Assembly: GCF_035978755.1 (NCBI RefSeq)
Contig: NZ_CP108414.1
Location: 5,518,001 to 5,582,000, forward strand
DNA length: 64,000 nt
Reading direction: 5' to 3'
DNA from: Streptomyces sp. NBC_01298
Lineage (GTDB): Bacteria; Actinomycetota; Actinomycetes; Streptomycetales; Streptomycetaceae
The translations under genes were made by a program, and so were the position numbers. Every line of letters starts with the position of its first letter. Position 1 is the first letter of the stretch. This document shows, piece by piece, positions 35,471-44,814 of this stretch. The notes beneath the pieces were generated by a model that searched no databases, was not told the DNA's origin, and saw nothing but the letters and a program-made list of their open reading frames with translations.

Positions 35471-35552
35471 GCCCGGATGGTGGAATGCAGACACGGCGAG
35501 CTTAAACCTCGCTGACCCTCGGGTCGTGCCGGTTCAAGTCCGGCTTCGGGCA
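35471..35552 (+). tRNA. bldA: tRNA-Leu(UAA), the bldA tRNA
   Basis: 82 nt, type II tRNA. Acceptor stem GCCCGGA/TTCGGGC (one G.T), anticodon stem GCGAG/CTCGC (35496-35500/35508-35512) with loop CTTAAAC giving anticodon TAA, long variable arm with stem GACCC/GGGTC, T stem GCCGG/CCGGC with TTCAAGT, discriminator A. CCA is not encoded. It decodes UUA, the rarest codon in Streptomyces; loss of bldA blocks aerial growth and antibiotic production. Confidence 0.97.
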
Positions 35553-35739
35553 CGATGATGTTGAGGACGTTCCGATTCAGGCCGGAACGCGCGGACGGCG
35601 GGGGCGCCACGGGTACCCCCGCCCGTCACGCCGGACTCGTGCCCCCGGGGAAAGATCCTCCTCCAGCAGTAGGGCGATTCCTTTGCGTTCGCATTACTCT
35701 TGACTCCAAGGCCGCGCACGGTGGCCATGGAGGAGTGAG

Positions 35740-36597
35740 ATGAGGAGCAGCAACCCGGTCTTCTCGCGACGGGGGTTCAGCCGCGACAACGGTGCTTATG
35801 CGGGCTTCGGCACGCAGCAGCCCCAGGCCCAGGCCGGGACCGCCACCAACCCGTACGCGACCAACCCCTACGCGACCGACCCGGCCACGGGTATGCCGCA
35901 GGCGCCGGTCCGCGGCAACGCGATGACCATCGACGACGTCGTGAGCCGTACGGCTCTGACGCTCGGCACGGTCATCCTGACGGCGGCGATCTCCTGGATC
36001 GTTCTTCCGGTCGACTCGGCCAACATCAACAAGTCGTACGGCATCGCCATCGGCGCCGCGCTCATCGCGTTCGTCTTCGCGATGATCCAGTCGTTCAAGG
36101 CCAAGCCGGTCCCGGCGCTGATCCTGGCGTACGCCGCGTTCGAGGGCGTCTTCCTCGGCGTCATCAGCTCGGCCGTCAGCACCTACACCGGCCCGGGCAC
36201 GGTCGTCCAGGCCGTCATGGGCACGATGTGCGTCTTCGCCGGCGTGCTGTTCGCGTACAAGATGCGCTGGATCAGGGTGAACCGGCGCTTCGTCGGCTTC
36301 GTGATGGCCGCCGCCGTGGGCTTCATGCTCCTGATGGTCGTCAACCTGCTGTTCTCCGTCTTCGCGGGCGGCGACGGCCTCGGCTTCCGCAGCGGCCCCC
36401 TGGGCATCCTGTTCGGCGTCATCGGCATCCTCCTGGGCGCCGCCTTCCTCGCCATGGACTTCAAGATGGTCGAGGACGGCGTGGCCTACGGCGCTCCCCG
36501 CGAGGAGTCCTGGCTGGCGGCCTTCGGCCTCACCATGACCCTGGTGTGGATCTACATGGAGATGCTGCGCCTGATCTCCATCCTCAAGGGCGACTAG
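35740..36597 (+). CDS. Bax inhibitor-1/YccA family membrane protein
   Basis: 285 residues. A polar N-terminus with a duplicated NPYAT motif is followed by seven hydrophobic helices typical of the family (TALTLGTVILTAAISWIVL, ALIAFVFAMIQSF, ALILAYAAFEGVFLGVIS, VGFMLLMVVNLLF, LGILFGVIGILLGAAFLAMDF) and an ending WLAAFGLTMTLVWIYMEMLRLI. The family includes pH-dependent calcium-leak channels; the role in Streptomyces is unknown. ATG 35740 is preceded by GGAGGAGTGAG. Confidence 0.9.
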   Translation: MRSSNPVFSRRGFSRDNGAYAGFGTQQPQAQAGTATNPYATNPYATDPATGMPQAPVRGNAMTIDDVVSRTALTLGTVILTAAISWIVLPVDSANINKSYGIAIGAALIAFVFAMIQSFKAKPVPALILAYAAFEGVFLGVISSAVSTYTGPGTVVQAVMGTMCVFAGVLFAYKMRWIRVNRRFVGFVMAAAVGFMLLMVVNLLFSVFAGGDGLGFRSGPLGILFGVIGILLGAAFLAMDFKMVEDGVAYGAPREESWLAAFGLTMTLVWIYMEMLRLISILKGD

Positions 36598-36624
36598 TAC
36601 CACCGGCTCCACCCGTTGAGCTGA

Positions 36625-36660
36625 GGAAGGCCCCGCGAGCACGCGCTCGCGGGGCCTTCC
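36625..36660. terminator. terminator, Bax inhibitor gene / DUF4287 gene
   Basis: Perfect 16-bp stem GGAAGGCCCCGCGAGC / GCTCGCGGGGCCTTCC with loop ACGC. Confidence 0.85.
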
Positions 36661-36737
36661 CGCATGCCGGGGGTCAGCGGATCGGGTGATCGGGACGGAC
36701 GGGAAGTCGGGGGCTCGGGACGGGGGCAGGGGCCGGC

Positions 36738-36968
36738 TCAGCCGAACTTGCGGGCGGCCCTGCGCAGGTCGTGCTCGTGGATGATCGCCTTGGCCTGGCC
36801 GTACGACAGCTCGTGCGCGCCGAGCAGCCAGCTGACCTTCTCTTCGAACCGGACGAGGGAGGGGCCGTCCTCCACGGTCCGGAGCCAGTCGGAGAGTTCA
36901 CGACCGGTGGTCTGGGGGATTCTGTCGATCATGTTGCGGTGGGTCTGTTCGGAGAACTCGACGGACAT
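36738..36968 (-). CDS. small DUF4287-like protein
   Basis: 76 residues, soluble and helical: RNMIDRIPQTTGRELSDWL, then a charged middle and ELSYGQAKAIIHEHDLRRA. This matches the DUF4287 pattern (an N-terminal ..tGk...W segment and a C-terminal GL.hg.A..iv segment), often found alone or with DUF5655. Function unknown. Short monocistronic gene between two plus-strand genes. Confidence 0.8.
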   Translation of the reverse strand: MSVEFSEQTHRNMIDRIPQTTGRELSDWLRTVEDGPSLVRFEEKVSWLLGAHELSYGQAKAIIHEHDLRRAARKFG

Positions 36969-37074
36969 GGGCGCCTCCGGGGGTATCGCCGTGCTGTGCT
37001 GTTCTCTTCACGCCACCGTGCCGGAGAGTTCGGCCGTTGGCAATGGCGCCGGGGCGGCGCGTAAGGTCGGCCGG

Positions 37075-37572
<498 letters not shown>

Positions 37573-37605
37573 CGCGGATCGCCGCGCGGGCTCAGAGCGA
37601 CGGGC

Positions 37606-38430
37606 TCAGAGCGAGGCGATGACGCGGTCGGCGAGGATGTAGACGTTGCTGTCCGGGTCCTCGGAGTCGCCGCAGGAGAAGGTCAGGGCGTAGGCGCCGG
37701 AGATGCCCGAGCCGCCCAGCAGGACCGGTGCGCTGCCCGAGCGCAGGGCGTCGGCGAGCCGCTCGGCGGTCTCCCGGTGGCCCGGGGTCATGCAGAGCGT
37801 GGTGCCGTCGGTGAAGACGTACACGTCCAGGGTGCCCAACGGGCCGGGGCGGACGTCCGCGAGGGCCGTACGGGCCTCCGCGAGCTCCTCCAGGCGGTTG
37901 ACCGTGCGCTCGTGGTCGGCGCCGGGGTGCGAGGCCTGCACGGGGACGAAGTCCGGGTGCGAGGGGTGGCGCCGGCGGGCGGCGGCCAGCTCGGCCGAGT
38001 CCTCCGGGTAACCCTGGTAGTCCTCGGCGTCGTCGCCCAGGAGCGGCTCCAGGCCCACCATGTCCGCCTGCCGGGGCAGGAAGACGGGGCTCTCCTCGCC
38101 GAGGCCGGACAGGCCGCCCAGCAGCGAGGGGGCGTCGGCGGCGTCACGCGCCTCCTGAGCGGCCCAGAAGGCGCGCGCCTCGGCGAGCTCGCGCTCGCGC
38201 TCCTCGGCGAGGGCCTCGGCGACGGCGGCTCGTATCTCGGCGGCCGGGGACTCCACGGCGCTACGGGCGTGCGGAACGGTTGCGGCGGCGCCACGGGGGT
38301 GCGAAACCGTCAGCTCACCGCGCAGTGCGGTGACCTGCTTGCGCAGGCCGTGGACGGCGTGCAGCGCAGCAGCGCCGACGGCCGTGGCAGCGGCCGTGGT
38401 CAGCAGTAGGGCAAGAGACATGGCGCTCAC
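37606..38430 (-). CDS. hypothetical membrane-anchored protein
   Basis: 274 residues. One N-terminal membrane helix (SLALLLTTAAATAVGAAAL), a coiled-coil-like segment rich in Glu/Arg/Ala (AAVAEALAEERERELAEARAF), an acidic middle, and a compact C-terminal domain with LDVYVFTDGTTLCMTPG and SCGDSEDPDSNVYILADRV. GTG 38430 has AGGAG 7 nt upstream. No named family recognised; probably an anchored cytoplasmic or extracytoplasmic domain. Confidence 0.75.
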   Translation of the reverse strand: MSAMSLALLLTTAAATAVGAAALHAVHGLRKQVTALRGELTVSHPRGAAATVPHARSAVESPAAEIRAAVAEALAEERERELAEARAFWAAQEARDAADAPSLLGGLSGLGEESPVFLPRQADMVGLEPLLGDDAEDYQGYPEDSAELAAARRRHPSHPDFVPVQASHPGADHERTVNRLEELAEARTALADVRPGPLGTLDVYVFTDGTTLCMTPGHRETAERLADALRSGSAPVLLGGSGISGAYALTFSCGDSEDPDSNVYILADRVIASL

Positions 38431-38837
38431 TGACTAACTCCTGATTGATTCGATCCCCCGACTTCCTACATCAGCTTGTCCTGAACTGGGAATGGCTTGC
38501 AGTGCATTACGTCATGAATTGGACAGGCCTTTCGTCCCGGGAGCCCCACCCGAACCAGGCCTGACCTGGGGAAACAATGATCCCCCAGGACTAAGGTCAC
38601 ATCCTGGGGGACATTTGGTCACAGAATGGCCGCGACAGGATTGGATTCGGCGTCAGTACGGCGTATGGGATCAAGCGGATCCCTTACGCCGTCTGGCCTC
38701 GGCTCTTGATCCCGGCGGCCCCGCTCGATCGAGACCTAGCTCAGCCGCTCGATCTTGTGGTCGCGCTGAGCTTCGCCTCCGCTGCGGGCAGGTGCCGTCC
38801 TTCGTGCCTCAGGACGACCCCTACCCTCCGCTGCGGC
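38431..38837. other. gene-free stretch with two hairpins and a duplicated gene end
   Basis: 407 bp. It contains a 10-bp hairpin (38581-38611, TCCCCCAGGA/TCCTGGGGGA), a 14-pair hairpin with one T.T mismatch (38658-38692, ACGGCGTA-T-GGGATC), and a 16-bp copy (38738-38753) of the thiolase 3' end. No coding signal. Confidence 0.7.
38658..38692. terminator. hairpin downstream of thiolase
   Basis: 8-bp and 6-bp stems separated by one T.T mismatch, loop AAGCG. Could terminate thiolase transcription, 146 bp after its stop. Confidence 0.45.
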
Positions 38838-40058
38838 TCAGCTCAGCCGCTCGATGATCATGGCCATGCCCTGACCGCCGCCGACGCACATGGTTTCGAG
38901 GCCGAACTGCTTGTCGTGGAACTGCAGGCTGTTGATCAGCGTGCCGGTGATGCGCGCGCCGGTCATCCCGAAGGGGTGACCGATGGCGATGGCCCCGCCG
39001 TTGACGTTCAGCTTCTCCAGCGGGATCTCCAGGTCCCGGTAGGAGGGGATCACCTGGGCCGCGAAGGCCTCGTTGATCTCGAAAAGGTCGATGTCGCCGA
39101 CGGTCAGGCCCGCCCGCTTCAGGGCCTGCTTGGACGCCTCGACCGGGCCCAGGCCCATGATCTCGGGGGAGAGGCCGGTGACGCCGGTGGAGACGATCCG
39201 GGCCAGCGGGGTCAGGCCCAGCTCGCGCGCCTTGGTGTCGCTCATGACGACCAGCGCCGCGGCGCCGTCGTTCAGCGGACAGCAGTTGCCGGCCGTGATC
39301 AGGCCGTCGGGGCGGAAGACGGGCTTGAGGCCCTGGACGGCCTCCAGGGTGACCCCGGCGCGCGGGCCGTCGTCCTGCGAGACGACCGTGCCGTCCGGGG
39401 TGGTGACCGGGGTGATCTCGCGGGCCCAGAAGCCGTTCTTGATGGCTTCCTCGGCCAGGTTCTGCGAACGCACGCCGAACTCGTCCATGTCGGCGCGGGT
39501 CACGCCCTTGAGCCGGGCCAGGTTCTCCGCGGTCTGCCCCATGCCGATGTACGCGTCGGGGGTGCGGCCGTCCTCGCGCGGGTCGTGCCAGGAGGACCCG
39601 GTGGACTCGGCGACCTCCTTGGTGCGGGCCTCGGAGTCGGCGAAGAGCGGGTTGTGGGTGCCCGGGATGCCGTCGGAGGAGCCGTTCACGGACCGGGAGA
39701 CCATCTCGACGCCCGCGGAGATGAAGACGTCGCCCTCGCCCGCCTTGATGGCGTGCAGCGCCATCCGGGAGGTCTGCAGCGAGGAGGCGCAGTAGCGGGT
39801 GATCGTGGTCGCGGGCAGGTGGTCCATGCCCATCTGCACCGCGACGATCCGGCCGAGGTTGTGGCCCTGCTCGCCGCCCGGGAGGCCGCAGCCCAGCATC
39901 AGGTCGTCGATCTCGCGCGGGTCCAGCCCGGGGACCTTGGCGAGGGCGGCCTGGATGACCGTGGCGGTCAGGTCGTCCGGGCGGACGTCCTTGAGGGATC
40001 CCTTGAAAGCGCGCCCGATCGGCGAACGGGCGGTGGAAACGATGACGGCTTCGGGCAT
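38838..40058 (-). CDS. acetyl-CoA C-acyltransferase (thiolase)
   Basis: 406 residues. Active-site Cys90 in TRYCASSLQTSRMA, His in NEAFAAQV/GHPFGMTGAR, and second Cys in CVGGGQGMAMI. Start MPEAVIVSTARSPIGRA at 40058 with GGAG 5 nt upstream. Thiolases either cleave 3-ketoacyl-CoA in fatty acid breakdown or condense acetyl-CoA; the isolated gene does not settle which, though sequence style fits the degradative/acetyltransferase group. Monocistronic by context. Confidence 0.95.
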   Translation of the reverse strand: MPEAVIVSTARSPIGRAFKGSLKDVRPDDLTATVIQAALAKVPGLDPREIDDLMLGCGLPGGEQGHNLGRIVAVQMGMDHLPATTITRYCASSLQTSRMALHAIKAGEGDVFISAGVEMVSRSVNGSSDGIPGTHNPLFADSEARTKEVAESTGSSWHDPREDGRTPDAYIGMGQTAENLARLKGVTRADMDEFGVRSQNLAEEAIKNGFWAREITPVTTPDGTVVSQDDGPRAGVTLEAVQGLKPVFRPDGLITAGNCCPLNDGAAALVVMSDTKARELGLTPLARIVSTGVTGLSPEIMGLGPVEASKQALKRAGLTVGDIDLFEINEAFAAQVIPSYRDLEIPLEKLNVNGGAIAIGHPFGMTGARITGTLINSLQFHDKQFGLETMCVGGGQGMAMIIERLS

Positions 40059-40125
40059 CGGGGCTCCAAGGGAAGTGGTGTCGTACCGGGACCGCATGCG
40101 AAGTTACCGCCCCGTACCGTCGAGG

Positions 40126-41211
40126 TCACTGCCCTTGCGATGTGACTCCGGTCGCTCTGGGCGCGTCCGTGGCACCGTCCGGCGCGGTACCTCCAGTCTG
40201 CTCCGCCCGCGCGCTCCGCCCCGGCTGCTCCGTGAGGTCCTCGCCGGGCACCCGGCGCCTGCGCCGGTACTTGAGCAGGGCCCAGGCGCCCCGGGCCCCG
40301 GTCACCTCCGTGCCGGCCTGTCCCGCCGCCGCCGAGGCGGCCTTGGCCAGCGGGAGCATGTCCTCGTTGCGCGACACGTCCAGCCGGTCCGACTCGGGCC
40401 AGACGCCCAGGGCCGCGCACAGGGTGGGCAGTATGGCCATCGCCGCGGTCGCGTAGCCCTCCGCCGACGGGTGGTAGGAGTCCGGGCCGAACATCTCGCG
40501 GGGGTTCGCCGCGAACTCCGTCCCCATCAGGTCACCGATCGAGACGGTACGGGCGCCCAGCGCGAGCACCCCGATCGTCTGGGCGGCCGCCAGCTGGCGC
40601 GAGACCCGGCGGGCCAGCCACCGCAGCGGTTGGTACACGGGCTCGATGGTGCCGAGGTCCGGACAGGTGCCGACCACCACCTCGGAGCCCGCGAGCCGCA
40701 GCCGGCGTACGGCCGCGGTCAGCAGCCGCACCGACTGGGTGGGCGGCATCCGGCGGGTCACGTCATTGGCGCCGATCATGATCACGCACACGTCGGGGGG
40801 CGGTTCGTCACCGTCCAGCAGCAGCCCCGTCTGGCGGTCCAGGTCGTCCGACATCGCACCCGAAAGGGCTACGTTGCGCAGCTCGACCGGCCGCTCGGCC
40901 ACCGCCGCCAGCCCCGAGGCCAGCAGGGCGCCCGGCGTCTGCCGGGCCCGCAGCACGCCCAGCCCGGCCGCCGTGGAATCGCCCAGCACGCCGAACCGCA
41001 GCGGGCCCGGACTCAGCTCGGGACCGCCGAACTCGCTCCCGTACAGCCCGTCCGCGCGCGGCGGATCCGGGAGCCCGGTGCCGACCGTCCGCTTCGCGAA
41101 CTGCATCTCCGCGACCACCAGCCCGACCGCGGCGGCCCCGACGAGCCCGAGCCCGCCACCGCCGTACGCCGCCCCCGCCGCGATGCGGCGGGCCGTCCTC
41201 GCCCTGGACAC
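40126..41211 (-). CDS. SGNH/GDSL hydrolase, membrane-anchored
   Basis: 361 residues. N-terminal membrane segment (GGGGLGLVGAAAVGLVVAEM), then the SGNH fold: block I FGVLGDSTAAGLGV (nucleophile Ser), block II NVALSGAMSDDL, block III MIGANDVTR, block V DSYHPSAEGYA (catalytic Asp and His). It is an esterase or lipase probably acting outside the cytoplasm. The C-terminus is basic and disordered. GTG 41211 is the annotated start but only a close GAAGG is seen, so it is not firm. Confidence 0.9.
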   Translation of the reverse strand: MSRARTARRIAAGAAYGGGGLGLVGAAAVGLVVAEMQFAKRTVGTGLPDPPRADGLYGSEFGGPELSPGPLRFGVLGDSTAAGLGVLRARQTPGALLASGLAAVAERPVELRNVALSGAMSDDLDRQTGLLLDGDEPPPDVCVIMIGANDVTRRMPPTQSVRLLTAAVRRLRLAGSEVVVGTCPDLGTIEPVYQPLRWLARRVSRQLAAAQTIGVLALGARTVSIGDLMGTEFAANPREMFGPDSYHPSAEGYATAAMAILPTLCAALGVWPESDRLDVSRNEDMLPLAKAASAAAGQAGTEVTGARGAWALLKYRRRRRVPGEDLTEQPGRSARAEQTGGTAPDGATDAPRATGVTSQGQ

Positions 41212-41379
41212 CCTTCAAGCCACCTTCTCGGTCCCTTGGCCGGATCCCTGCGCCGTGCCTGCTCGACCCCGCCGTCCTGTTGACCTTCCTGCCCCGTAGG
41301 GACGGTCGCCCAATCCCTTTCCGCATAGTCTGGCGGTGCCTCCCGGAGAACCCGTGGAGTCCCCTCCTTGGAGAACATG

Positions 41380-42765
41380 GTGCAATTCCACGACTCGATG
41401 ATCAGCCTCGTCGGCAACACCCCGCTGGTGAAGCTCAACCGTGTGACCGAAGGCCTCCAGGCCACCGTCCTGGCCAAGGTCGAGTACTTCAATCCCGGCG
41501 GATCCGCGAAGGACCGGATCGCCGTGCGGATGATCGAGGCCGCCGAACAGAGCGGAGCACTCAAGCCCGGCGGCACCATCGTGGAGCCCACGAGCGGCAA
41601 CACGGGTGTAGGACTCGCCATCGTGGCCCAGCAGAAGGGTTACAAGTGCATCTTCGTCTGCCCCGACAAGGTCTCGGCTGACAAGATCAACGTCATGCGC
41701 GCGTACGGCGCCGAGGTCGTGGTCTGCCCGACCGCCGTCGACCCCGAGCACCCGGACTCGTACTACAACGTGTCCGACCGCCTCGTGCGCGAGACCCCGG
41801 GAGCCTGGAAGCCCGACCAGTACAGCAACCCGAACAACCCGCGCTCGCACTACGAGACCACCGGCCCCGAGCTCTGGGAGCAGACGGACGGGAAGATCAC
41901 CCACTTCGTCGCGGGCGTCGGCACGGGCGGCACGATCTCGGGCACCGGCCGGTACCTCAAGGAAGCCTCCGGCGGCAGCGTGAAGGTCATCGGCGCCGAC
42001 CCCGAGGGCTCGGTCTACTCCGGAGGCTCCGGCCGTCCGTACCTCGTCGAGGGCGTCGGCGAGGACTTCTGGCCGACCGCCTACGACGCGGAGGTGGCCG
42101 ACGAGATCATCGCGGTGTCCGACAAGGACTCCTTCCAGATGACCCGTCGCCTCGCGAAGGAGGAGGGCCTGCTCGTCGGCGGCTCCTGCGGCATGGCGGT
42201 CGTCGCCGCGCTGCGGGCGGCCGAGGGCCTCGGCCCGGACGACGTGGTCGTCGTCCTGCTCCCGGACAGCGGGCGCGGCTACATCAGCAAGATCTTCAAC
42301 GACGAGTGGATGGCCGGACACGGCTTCCTGGAGGACGCGGGCCCCTCCGCCCGCATCCGGGACGTGCTCGCGGACAAGGCGGGCGGCATCCCCTCGCTGG
42401 TCCACATGCACCCCGAGGAGACCGTCGGCGAGGCCATCGAGGTGCTGCGCGAGTACGGCGTCTCGCAGATGCCGATCGTCAAGCCGGGCGCCGGCCACCC
42501 CGACGTGATGGCCGCCGAGGTCATCGGCTCCGTCGTCGAGAAGGAGCTGCTGGCGGCGCTGTTCGCGGGCGGCGCCTCGCTGGGCGACCCGCTGGAGAAG
42601 CACATGAGCGCGCCGCTGCCGCAGGTCGGCTCGGGCGAGCCGGTCGCCGAACTGATGGCGGTGCTCGGCGAGGCCGACGCGGCGATCGTGCTGGTCGAGG
42701 GCAAGCCGACCGGTGTGGTGAGCCGTCAGGACCTGCTGGCGTTCCTGGCCAAGGGCGCGAAGTAG
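41380..42765 (+). CDS. cbs: cystathionine beta-synthase
   Basis: 461 residues. PLP-dependent fold-type II domain: Lys44 in NPGGSAKDR, TSGNTG (71-76), GVGTGGTISGTGRYL, and GLLVGGSCGMAV. A C-terminal pair of CBS regulatory domains follows (from about ARIRDVLADKAGGIPSLVHM to PTGVVSRQDLLAFL). It condenses serine and homocysteine to cystathionine in reverse transsulfuration. GTG 41380 (MQFHDSMISLVG) sits 6 nt after GGAG; ATG 41377 and TTG 41368 are in frame but badly spaced. Confidence 0.93.
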   Translation: MQFHDSMISLVGNTPLVKLNRVTEGLQATVLAKVEYFNPGGSAKDRIAVRMIEAAEQSGALKPGGTIVEPTSGNTGVGLAIVAQQKGYKCIFVCPDKVSADKINVMRAYGAEVVVCPTAVDPEHPDSYYNVSDRLVRETPGAWKPDQYSNPNNPRSHYETTGPELWEQTDGKITHFVAGVGTGGTISGTGRYLKEASGGSVKVIGADPEGSVYSGGSGRPYLVEGVGEDFWPTAYDAEVADEIIAVSDKDSFQMTRRLAKEEGLLVGGSCGMAVVAALRAAEGLGPDDVVVVLLPDSGRGYISKIFNDEWMAGHGFLEDAGPSARIRDVLADKAGGIPSLVHMHPEETVGEAIEVLREYGVSQMPIVKPGAGHPDVMAAEVIGSVVEKELLAALFAGGASLGDPLEKHMSAPLPQVGSGEPVAELMAVLGEADAAIVLVEGKPTGVVSRQDLLAFLAKGAK

Positions 42766-42767
42766 CC

Positions 42768-42827
42768 CGTACGGGTTGGCGTACGGGTCCGCGTACGGGT
42801 CCGTGTACGAGTGCGTGTACGGGTCCG
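42768..42827. repeat. five tandem 12-bp repeats (CGTACGGGTCCG)
   Basis: Five consecutive 12-bp units, two perfect and three with one to three changes, starting three bases after the cbs stop codon. The rest of the gap to 43150 has only the terminator below. Confidence 0.85.
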
Positions 42828-43037
42828 CGCGCGGGCGACGCGCAAACGGTACGGGCCCGACACGTGGCGGCAGCACCGGCTTAACACGGCTCCGGCACAG
42901 TGGTGGTTGTCGGCAGGGAAGCCCGGGAAACCGGGACCCGGCCGGCACCACGAACGGCGTCGGCGCACTTCCGGAGCGGCTCCCGGACCGCGTTGGACGC
43001 CACGGACGCGCGGACGGCCCTGACCCGGCCCGTGTCC

Positions 43038-43096
43038 TGCGCGGGGACCGCCGTCGTCCCGCCCCCGGGAAACCGGGGTGCGGCGGTCCCCGCGCA
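43038..43096. terminator. nested terminator between cbs and small membrane protein
   Basis: Outer perfect 16-bp stem (43038-43053 / 43081-43096) enclosing an inner CCCCGG/CCGGGG stem with a GAAA tetraloop (43063-43078). Convergent gap. Confidence 0.8.
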
Positions 43097-43149
43097 TAAA
43101 CATGTGCGCGGGCCGTCCGCCAGGCCCCGGCCGCCCTGCCGCCCGGCCG

Positions 43150-43542
43150 TCAGTTCAGCTGATCGGTACCGCGCTCGTCCCGAAGGCGGAGGCGGGAGAA
43201 CTTCGCCGCGTGGGCGTAGTTGACGCCCAGGATGCCGAGCCAGACCACGACCAGGCCGCTGAGATCCGCCTGGGCGGCGCCGATCGCGGAGAGCGGGATC
43301 GCCAGCACCAGGGTGATGATCGCGAAGCCGAACCGCTCGCCGAAGCTGCCGTCCGGGGAGTCCGCCGCACCGGGCCGGGTGCCGCGGGCCGCGGAGAGCC
43401 GCTCCTCCGCGAGCCGCCGCCGGATCTGTGTGTCCACCTTCTCCACGAACGAGTCGACCAGCTCGGCCTCGTACTCCGCCCCGAGCTCCCTACGGGCGTC
43501 GAGCGTGGCGGAGAATTCCTTCTTCAGCTCTTGGGACTCCAT
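43150..43542 (-). CDS. small membrane protein with cytoplasmic helical domain
   Basis: 130 residues. Charged helical N-terminal half (ELKKEFSATLDARRELGAEYEAELVDSFVEKVDTQIRRRLAEE), then two membrane helices (FGFAIITLVLAIPLSAIGA and LSGLVVVWLGILGVNYA) and a basic tail. Resembles the widespread actinobacterial integral membrane proteins of unknown function with this organisation. It starts 9 bp after the MFS gene and is probably co-transcribed with it. Confidence 0.8.
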   Translation of the reverse strand: MESQELKKEFSATLDARRELGAEYEAELVDSFVEKVDTQIRRRLAEERLSAARGTRPGAADSPDGSFGERFGFAIITLVLAIPLSAIGAAQADLSGLVVVWLGILGVNYAHAAKFSRLRLRDERGTDQLN

Positions 43543-43551
43543 CCCGCCACC

Positions 43552-44814
43552 CTAGGATCCGGCGTCCTCGCCGGCACTGGGGTTAGCCCCCGTATCGCGT
43601 CGGACGAGCTCCCGGACGGGTCGGACGAGGAGGAGGGCCAGGGCGCAGCCGAGGCTGATCGCGGCGCCGGCCAGCAGGAGCGGGCGGATGCCGAAGAGGT
43701 CGCTCGCCGGGCCCGCCAGGACCTGGCCGAGGGGAATGGCGAGGATCGAACCGCCCACCTCGTACGCGGTCACGCGGTTGAGCCGGTCCTCGGGTATCTG
43801 GGTCTGCATCGTGGTGGACCACTGGACGCCCCAGAACGCCCAGCCCACGCCGCTGATCGCGTAGCCGAGCATGAGCAGCGGCAGGGCCGGGACCAGGGCC
43901 GCGGCCAGCGGCATCATCGGGAACAGGAACATCGCGACGCCGCCGCCGAGCAGCGGGCGGGCCGGGCGGAGCCGGATCGCGACGAGGCCGCCGAGGACGC
44001 AGCCGGCCCCGAAGGCGCCCTCCGCGTACCCGAAGGCGGCCTTGCCGTGCTCGGCGATGATCGAGGCCGCGCCGAGCGGGGTGAGCGGGCCCCAGACGAA
44101 GACGCCGAGCACCCACCAGATCAGGATCACGGCCCACAGCCAGGACCTGGAGCGGAACTCCTCCCAGCCCTCCCGCAGGTTCGTGAGCATGGACTGCGAG
44201 TGGTCGGGTGCGAGGCGGGGGAGCCGCAACGCGAGCAGGCAGGCCCCGCTGATGGCGAAGGTGGCGGCGTCGATCACGAACACCCAGGCCGTGGAGGTGG
44301 CGGCGACGAGGACACCGGCGAGCGCCGGCCCGGCCATCGTGGCCATCCCCTGGCTCACCCGCAGCACACCGTTGGCCTGGGTGGGGTCGGTGGAGACCTG
44401 GGGGACGAGGCTGGCGGTGCCCGGCTGGAACATCGCTGTCGCGATGCCGCCGAGGACCGATCCGCCGATGACGAACCAGAGGGTGGGGTGGCCCGTCCAG
44501 AGGTAGACGGCGAAGGAGCCCTGGGCCACGCAGCGGACCGCGTCGGCGCCGATCATCTGCGGGAGGGGGTGGAAGCGGTCCGCGATCACCCCGCCGAAGA
44601 CGATGAAGAGGGCGAAGGACCCCATCCAGGCGCCCAGCGCGTACCCGATGCCGCTCACCCCGTAGCCGAGCGAGAGCATGGCGACGGCCAGGGCGACCGG
44701 CATCATCATGTCGCCCAGCATCGACACGATGCGGGCGGTGAAGAACAGACCGAAGTTCCTGGTCCAGAGGCGGGTTCCGGGCAGGGGTGGGGCGGATACG
44801 GACGAAGACAGCAT
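43552..44814 (-). CDS. MFS transporter (MFS_3/enterobactin-exporter-like)
   Basis: 420 residues with twelve predicted helices. N-terminal segment LFFTARIVSMLGDMMMPVALA and IVFGGVIADRFHPLPQMIGAD (A-like motif), then FQPGTASLVPQV and QGMATMAGPALAG, are typical of the drug or siderophore exporter-like MFS_3 group. ATG 44814 (MLSSSVSAPPL) is preferred; no good Shine-Dalgarno is visible. A short inverted repeat AATTC-GCTT-GAATT (44822-44835) lies directly upstream and may be an operator. Divergent from the RpiR regulator. Confidence 0.88.
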   Translation of the reverse strand: MLSSSVSAPPLPGTRLWTRNFGLFFTARIVSMLGDMMMPVALAVAMLSLGYGVSGIGYALGAWMGSFALFIVFGGVIADRFHPLPQMIGADAVRCVAQGSFAVYLWTGHPTLWFVIGGSVLGGIATAMFQPGTASLVPQVSTDPTQANGVLRVSQGMATMAGPALAGVLVAATSTAWVFVIDAATFAISGACLLALRLPRLAPDHSQSMLTNLREGWEEFRSRSWLWAVILIWWVLGVFVWGPLTPLGAASIIAEHGKAAFGYAEGAFGAGCVLGGLVAIRLRPARPLLGGGVAMFLFPMMPLAAALVPALPLLMLGYAISGVGWAFWGVQWSTTMQTQIPEDRLNRVTAYEVGGSILAIPLGQVLAGPASDLFGIRPLLLAGAAISLGCALALLLVRPVRELVRRDTGANPSAGEDAGS

